Below the pieces are notes generated by a model, which had not been told where the DNA came from, made no database searches, and worked only from the letters and a program-made list of their open reading frames with translations. A DNA stretch of 64,000 bases from the NCBI RefSeq assembly GCF_900102895.1, contig NZ_FNGD01000012.1:1-64000 (forward strand), written 5' to 3'. Shown here piece after piece: positions 59,493-64,000 of this stretch (position 1 is the first letter of the stretch; each line of letters opens with the position of its first letter). The translations under genes and the position numbers were made by a program. The stretch is from Arthrobacter sp. ov407 (GTDB taxonomy: Bacteria; Actinomycetota; Actinomycetes; Actinomycetales; Micrococcaceae).

Positions 59493-61988
59493 ATGTCCCT
59501 CATCCGCGCGCTGAGCAAGGAACTTCAGGCACGAAGCGACGAATCGTTGCGGGCCCTGTTCTCCGCGCGGCCGGACCTGATTTCTCCCGGCGTCCCGGAC
59601 TTCGCCGCCCTCGCCGCCCGTGCCAGCGGACGTGTCAGCGTGCAGCGGGCGCTCGAGCGGCTCAACCGTCCGCAGATGCAGGTCCTGGAAACCCTGCACC
59701 TGTGCACCAACGCCGATACCGGGCACAGCGCCTCGGCGGCGATGCTGAAGAAGCTGATCAACGGCTCCTCGGCTGCCGCCATAGACCGGCTCCTCCATTC
59801 CCTGCAGGAACTGGCCCTCGTCCACCGCGCCGATCCGCCGCACGGTGCGGCCGCCGCTGCCACCAAGCAGCGCCACTACCTTCCGGTGGGCAGCCTCAAG
59901 GATGTGATCGGCATCTACCCCGCCGGGCTGGGGCGCAGCTACACCGAACTCGTGCGGCTCCAGCCTGCCTTTGCGCAGCGCGTGGTGCACCTGGTGGGGG
60001 AACTGCACCGTGGCGGATCGTCCATCTCCCCCGCCACGACGCCGATGGAAGCGGCCCTGTCGCTGCAGCACTGGACGGCGACCCCGGAATCGCTCCAGCA
60101 AATCCTGACCACCGCACCGGATCGGACCGCCGCCCTGCTGGCCCGGTTCGGAAACTGGGCCATGGGCGCCGTTCCGCAGGCGCAGCGGCGGGCTTCCGTG
60201 CTCCACGAAAGCGCCGACGTCGGCCCTGTGGACTGGTTGCTGGCGCGGGGGCTGCTGGTGCCCCTAGACGCCGCCCACGTCGAACTGCCGCACAGCGTCG
60301 GAGTGTCGCTGCGCGGCGGGTTTGTCATCGAGAGTTTTTCCCTGGTGCCGCCCGTCCCCCAGCTAGGCCACACGAGCGCAGGGCTGCGCCGGAACGCCGC
60401 GTTGGGCGCAATTGCCGAGACCCTGCGGCTCGTGGGCGAGGTGCTTTACATCGTGCGCGAACAGCCTCTGGCGACGCTGCGCAGCGGGGGCGTCGGGGTC
60501 CGGGAGATGAAGCGGCTGGCGGATTCCCTGCGGATCGACGTGCACGAGGCCGGCGTACTCGCGGAGCTCTGCGGGCTGGCTGGCCTGCTGCGGCTGGACG
60601 TCGACAGTTCTGCGTGGGTGCAGCCGCCGCAGCTGGAGTGGCTGGCACTGCCGCGGCAGGAACAGTGGCTGTGGCTGGTCAATGCCTGGCTGGCCAGCGA
60701 GCGCGCGCCGTCCCTCGTGGGCCAGCCCCTGAATGCTGCCGCACCGGGCCCGGCCGGCCACCGGGGCCCGGCCGGGACCACGATCAATGCGCTCTCTGCC
60801 GAGGCGCAGCGGCCTGACGCGCCGGTGGTCCGTAAACGGGTCCTGGAAATCCTGAATGAACTCACCCTCGAAGCCGCGGCACCCGACGGGCGGGCCCCCG
60901 TTCTCGATGCCGCCGCTGTGCTGGAGCGAGCCGAGTGGACGCAGCCCCGGATGGCCCGGCGTTTCAGCTCGCTGATCCGTGGCATCCTCACGGAAGCCGA
61001 GATGCTTGGCCTGATCGGCTCCGGGGCGCTCAGCCAGCTGGGCGCCGCGATCGCCGCCGAGCAGCCGGATGAGGCGTTGGGGATCCTGGGCGAACACCTG
61101 CCGGCGGCCCTGCAGCATGTCTTGCTGCAGGCGGATCTGACGGCGGTGGCACCGGGCTACCTCGATCCGGAACTGAGCGAACGGCTCCTGACCATGGCGG
61201 CGGCAGAAGGCCAGGGCCCGGCAACCATCTACCGTTTCTCCGTCGCCTCCGTCCGCCGGGCCCTCGACGCCGGCCAGGACGCAGCGGCGATCCTGGACTT
61301 CTTGCGCCAGCATTCTGCCACCGCCATTCCGCAGCCGCTCCGGTACCTCATCGAAGACACCGCCGCGCGCCACTCCCGGCTTCGGGTGGGGGCAGCCGCC
61401 AGCTTCATCCAAAGCGAGGACGAGACTGCCCTGCTGGAGCTGCTCAACGCCCCGGCTGCCGCCGGCCTCGGGCTGGTGCGCATCGCGCCCACCGTGGTTA
61501 TCTCACACGCCGCACCCCGGGAAACCGCCCAGGTCCTCAGGGGCCTGGGCCTCGCCCCCATCCTGGAGGAAGCACCCTCCGCCGTCGTCCGGCTGCGCCG
61601 CAGTACCCCGGGTCCCGGCAGCGGCCGGCCCGTCTACACCGCCCCGCGGACCGCTCCGCCGGAGGCCGATATTGACGCCCAACTGGCCGTGCTGCGCGGT
61701 GACGGTTCCCGGGCACCAGGCTCCGGCGCTCACTCGCCGCCTGCTGCCCCGGGCAGCGAGGAAGCGACCCAGCTGGGGCTGGAGACCCTCCTGAAAGCGA
61801 TCCGCCTCAGGCAGCGGGTGGTCATGAACGTCGTGGACAGCATGGGGAATGCCAGCCGCGAGACGGTTGTTCCGGTAGCTGTGAATGGCGGGCGGGTGCG
61901 GGTGTTCGATCCGGACAAGGAGATCGAGCGGGTCCTGTCCATCCACCGGATTATCGACGTAGAAGCTACAGAGGAATTGTTCCAGTGA
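59493..61988 (+). CDS. Helicase-associated protein, partner of XPB
   Basis: 831 residues from the ATG at 59493 (MSLIRALSKEL) with GGAG close before it; the earlier frame belongs to the membrane-protein region. N-terminal winged-helix-like repeats (LERLNRPQMQVLETLHL, LKKLINGSSAAAIDRLLHSLQELALVH in outline) and a C-terminal domain near 640-760 with YLIEDTAARHSRLRVG and DETALLELL found in such XPB partners. A WYL-like segment near 790-831 (LLKAIRLRQRVVMNVVD, VNGGRVRVFD) ends it. Overlaps the XPB gene by 4 bp; probably regulates or loads XPB. Confidence 0.87.
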   Translation: MSLIRALSKELQARSDESLRALFSARPDLISPGVPDFAALAARASGRVSVQRALERLNRPQMQVLETLHLCTNADTGHSASAAMLKKLINGSSAAAIDRLLHSLQELALVHRADPPHGAAAAATKQRHYLPVGSLKDVIGIYPAGLGRSYTELVRLQPAFAQRVVHLVGELHRGGSSISPATTPMEAALSLQHWTATPESLQQILTTAPDRTAALLARFGNWAMGAVPQAQRRASVLHESADVGPVDWLLARGLLVPLDAAHVELPHSVGVSLRGGFVIESFSLVPPVPQLGHTSAGLRRNAALGAIAETLRLVGEVLYIVREQPLATLRSGGVGVREMKRLADSLRIDVHEAGVLAELCGLAGLLRLDVDSSAWVQPPQLEWLALPRQEQWLWLVNAWLASERAPSLVGQPLNAAAPGPAGHRGPAGTTINALSAEAQRPDAPVVRKRVLEILNELTLEAAAPDGRAPVLDAAAVLERAEWTQPRMARRFSSLIRGILTEAEMLGLIGSGALSQLGAAIAAEQPDEALGILGEHLPAALQHVLLQADLTAVAPGYLDPELSERLLTMAAAEGQGPATIYRFSVASVRRALDAGQDAAAILDFLRQHSATAIPQPLRYLIEDTAARHSRLRVGAAASFIQSEDETALLELLNAPAAAGLGLVRIAPTVVISHAAPRETAQVLRGLGLAPILEEAPSAVVRLRRSTPGPGSGRPVYTAPRTAPPEADIDAQLAVLRGDGSRAPGSGAHSPPAAPGSEEATQLGLETLLKAIRLRQRVVMNVVDSMGNASRETVVPVAVNGGRVRVFDPDKEIERVLSIHRIIDVEATEELFQ

Positions 61989-63631
61989 ATGACGGGCCCC
62001 TGATCGTCCAGAGTGATAAGACCATCCTGCTGGAGGTCGACCACGAACTCGCAACGGAGGCCCGGCACGCCATCGCGGCGTTCGCCGAGCTGGAACGGGC
62101 CCCGGAGCATGTGCACAGCTACCGGTTGACGCCGCTGGGGCTGTGGAATGCCCGTGCGGCCGGGCTGGACGCCGAAAAAGTGCTGGACACCCTGCTCACG
62201 TACTCCCGGTTTCCCGTGCCGCACTCCCTGCTGATCGACGTCGAAGAGACGATGTCCCGGTACGGCCGGCTCCGGCTGGAAAAGGACCCGCAGCACGGCC
62301 TGGTCATGCGCACGTCCGACTACCCCGTGCTCGAAGAAGTCAGCCGTGCCAAGAAGATCGCCCCATTGCTCGGGCCGCGGATCGACGGTGAGACGGTGGT
62401 GGTGCATTCCTCCCAGCGCGGCCAGCTCAAGCAGCTGCTGCTCAAGATTGGCTGGCCGGCCGAGGACCTGGCCGGCTACGTGGACGGCACGCCGCACCCC
62501 ATCATGCTCAACGAATCCGGCTGGAAGCTGCGGCCCTACCAGCAACTGGCCGCGGAGAACTTCTGGGCCGGCGGCAGCGGCGTCGTCGTTCTTCCCTGCG
62601 GCGCCGGCAAGACGCTGGTCGGGGCGGCCGCCATGGCCACAAGCTCCACCACCACGCTGATCCTGGTGACCAACACCGTCGCCGCGCGGCAGTGGAAGGA
62701 CGAGCTCATCAAGCGCACGTCGCTGACCGAGGAGGAGATCGGCGAGTACTCCGGCTCCGTCAAGGAAGTTCGTCCGGTCACGATCGCCACCTACCAGGTC
62801 CTGACCACGAAGCGCGGCGGCCTGTACCCGCATCTGGAGCTCCTGGACGGCAACGACTGGGGTCTGATCATCTACGACGAGGTCCACCTGCTGCCGGCGC
62901 CGATCTTCCGGATGACGGCGGACCTGCAGGCCAGGCGCCGGCTGGGGCTCACCGCCACGTTGGTGCGGGAGGACGGGCGGGAGGGCGAGGTCTTCAGCCT
63001 GATCGGCCCGAAGCGCTACGACGCGCCGTGGAAGGACATCGAGAACCAGGGCTACATCGCCCCCGCCGATTGCGTGGAGGTCCGGGTGGACCTCCCCCGC
63101 GACGAACGGGTGGCCTATGCCATGGCCGAGGACGCCGACAAGTACCGCCTGTGCGCCACCTCCGAGACGAAGACCCGGGTGGTGGAAGAGCTGGTCGCCG
63201 AACACGCCGGCGAGCAGCTCCTGGTGATCGGGCAGTACATCGACCAGCTCGACGAGATCGGCGAGCGCCTCAACGCGCCGGTGATCAAGGGCGACACGTC
63301 GGTCAAGGAACGCCAGCGGCTCTTCGACGCCTTCCGCGCGGGCGAGGTGCAGACCCTGGTGGTGTCCAAGGTGGCCAACTTCTCCATCGACCTGCCCGAG
63401 GCGTCGGTCGCGATCCAGGTGTCCGGTTCGTTCGGTTCCCGCCAGGAGGAGGCCCAGCGCCTGGGCCGGCTGCTGCGTCCGAAGAAGGACGGCCGCTCCG
63501 CCCGATTCTACTCGCTCGTGGCCCGGGACACCCTGGATCAGGACTTCGCCGCGAAGCGGCAGCGTTTCCTCGCCGAGCAGGGCTACGCCTACCGGATCAT
63601 GGACGCCAAGGACGTCGGCACCGCCGGCTAG
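61985..63631 (+). CDS. XPB-type DNA repair helicase
   Basis: 548 residues, GTG start overlapping the partner's stop. An N-terminal damage-recognition-like domain, Walker A in VLPCGAGKT (motif 205-210), IYDEVHLLPAPIFR (motif II, DEVH near 299), GLTATLVREDG (III), and SGSFGSRQEEAQRLGRLLRP (VI). A 3'-5' superfamily 2 helicase homologous to archaeal and eukaryotic XPB, probably in nucleotide excision repair. Common in actinobacteria. Confidence 0.95.
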   Translation: MNDGPLIVQSDKTILLEVDHELATEARHAIAAFAELERAPEHVHSYRLTPLGLWNARAAGLDAEKVLDTLLTYSRFPVPHSLLIDVEETMSRYGRLRLEKDPQHGLVMRTSDYPVLEEVSRAKKIAPLLGPRIDGETVVVHSSQRGQLKQLLLKIGWPAEDLAGYVDGTPHPIMLNESGWKLRPYQQLAAENFWAGGSGVVVLPCGAGKTLVGAAAMATSSTTTLILVTNTVAARQWKDELIKRTSLTEEEIGEYSGSVKEVRPVTIATYQVLTTKRGGLYPHLELLDGNDWGLIIYDEVHLLPAPIFRMTADLQARRRLGLTATLVREDGREGEVFSLIGPKRYDAPWKDIENQGYIAPADCVEVRVDLPRDERVAYAMAEDADKYRLCATSETKTRVVEELVAEHAGEQLLVIGQYIDQLDEIGERLNAPVIKGDTSVKERQRLFDAFRAGEVQTLVVSKVANFSIDLPEASVAIQVSGSFGSRQEEAQRLGRLLRPKKDGRSARFYSLVARDTLDQDFAAKRQRFLAEQGYAYRIMDAKDVGTAG

Positions 63632-63716
63632 GGGGTGGGTGTCGCAACAGGCGCGGCCCATGCAACACTCATATGCCATTCAGAAAACTCCCAGAGTCTG
63701 GGAGCATCATGGGAAC

Positions 63717-64000
63717 ATGAAAAAGAACGGACCCGAAGCCAAGCTGCTCGTCGTCGATGATGAACCGAACATCCGCGAGCTGCTGTCGACGTCCCTGCGC
63801 TTCGCAGGTTTCGAAGTTGTCTCGGCCGGCACTGGGCGCGAGGCACTGGCCGCCGCGGAGGAGCACGCCCCCGACCTGGCAGTGCTGGACGTCATGCTGC
63901 CGGACATGGATGGATTCACCGTCACCCGCCGCCTGCGAGCCGCCGGCAAACACTTCCCCGTCCTGTTCCTCACGGCCAAGGACGACACCGAAGACAAGGT
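63717..64000 (+). CDS. Response regulator, receiver domain (cut by window edge)
   Basis: 94 residues up to the edge. Receiver features: acidic pair Asp14-Asp15 in LVVDDEPNIREL, phospho-acceptor Asp58 in LAVLDVMLPDMDG, Thr86 and Lys88 in LFLTAKDD. The pattern fits the OmpR/PhoB subfamily, whose DNA-binding domain would lie outside. A histidine kinase gene is expected downstream. It is 85 bp after the XPB gene. Confidence 0.9.
   Translation, partial: MKKNGPEAKLLVVDDEPNIRELLSTSLRFAGFEVVSAGTGREALAAAEEHAPDLAVLDVMLPDMDGFTVTRRLRAAGKHFPVLFLTAKDDTEDK

Noticed and set aside
61730..63679. 649-residue open frame on the minus strand
   Set aside because: Exactly opposite the XPB helicase and the end of its partner, both of which have clear motifs. 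Shadow frame.

Overview
The window looks like a chromosome segment of a high-GC actinobacterium of the Micrococcaceae, most likely Arthrobacter or Pseudarthrobacter. The reasons are the very high GC with many GTG and TTG starts, the actinobacterial families (DUF3027, DUF6457, DUF6314, XPB with its helicase-associated partner, DtxR/IdeR), c-di-AMP riboswitches placed before cell-wall hydrolases, and the layout of the inositol genes. The genus is an inference from gene content, not the result of a search.

Left part (1-24 kb) is dominated by sugar and polyol catabolism. The left edge holds the start of an IS30-type transposase that runs out of the window. Next comes a minus-strand unit of SRPBCC protein, FCD-type GntR regulator, ACS-type MFS transporter and SDR dehydrogenase, with a perfect 19-bp palindrome before the transporter. 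A C26 amidotransferase-like hydrolase is divergent from it. From 4.7 to 24 kb lies a large inositol catabolic region. It has an ABC importer (binding protein, permease, ATPase) followed by two Gfo/Idh/MocA oxidoreductases and a TIM-barrel isomerase, a divergent UTRA-type GntR regulator with iolB, and a long minus-strand operon (tautomerase), iolC, aldolase-like, iolD, iolA, iolE, iolG, iolH-like. A shared operator-like core, TGTCCTGACA, sits before the ABC operon, the regulator, iolC and the tautomerase, so these units probably form one regulon. An MFS exporter/MarR pair sits between the iol parts.

Middle part (24-44 kb): an ArsR-AHSA1 pair, sucCD, pcrA, an inositol-monophosphatase-family enzyme, small membrane proteins, a GGDEF-EAL protein with an overlapping STAS-like gene, tRNA-Arg(CCU), a DUF6314 gene, a Nudix hydrolase, an ABC exporter coupled to an ABC-F protein, and an HTH protein with two related 7-TM proteins. 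At 32.3-33.7 kb a TPR protein is divergent from a 49-residue secreted peptide that ends in a double-tryptophan tail. Its layout resembles peptide-pheromone receptor systems and is the most novel-looking item here.

Right part (44-64 kb): a GH38 alpha-mannosidase; a molybdenum-cofactor/formate dehydrogenase maturation group (fdhD, moeA, DUF6457, mobA); an HNH endonuclease; two cell-wall peptidases (NlpC/P60 and M23), each under a ydaO-type c-di-AMP riboswitch; a DtxR/IdeR regulator divergent from serC; an MFS exporter; DUF3027 and cold-shock genes; the XPB helicase with its partner; and a response regulator cut by the right edge.

Intergenic DNA carries several repeats of its own: GGACAT/ATGTCC elements, a 65-bp tandem duplication, paired long inverted repeats, and a 12-bp repeat that starts inside the end of pcrA and continues past its stop codon.
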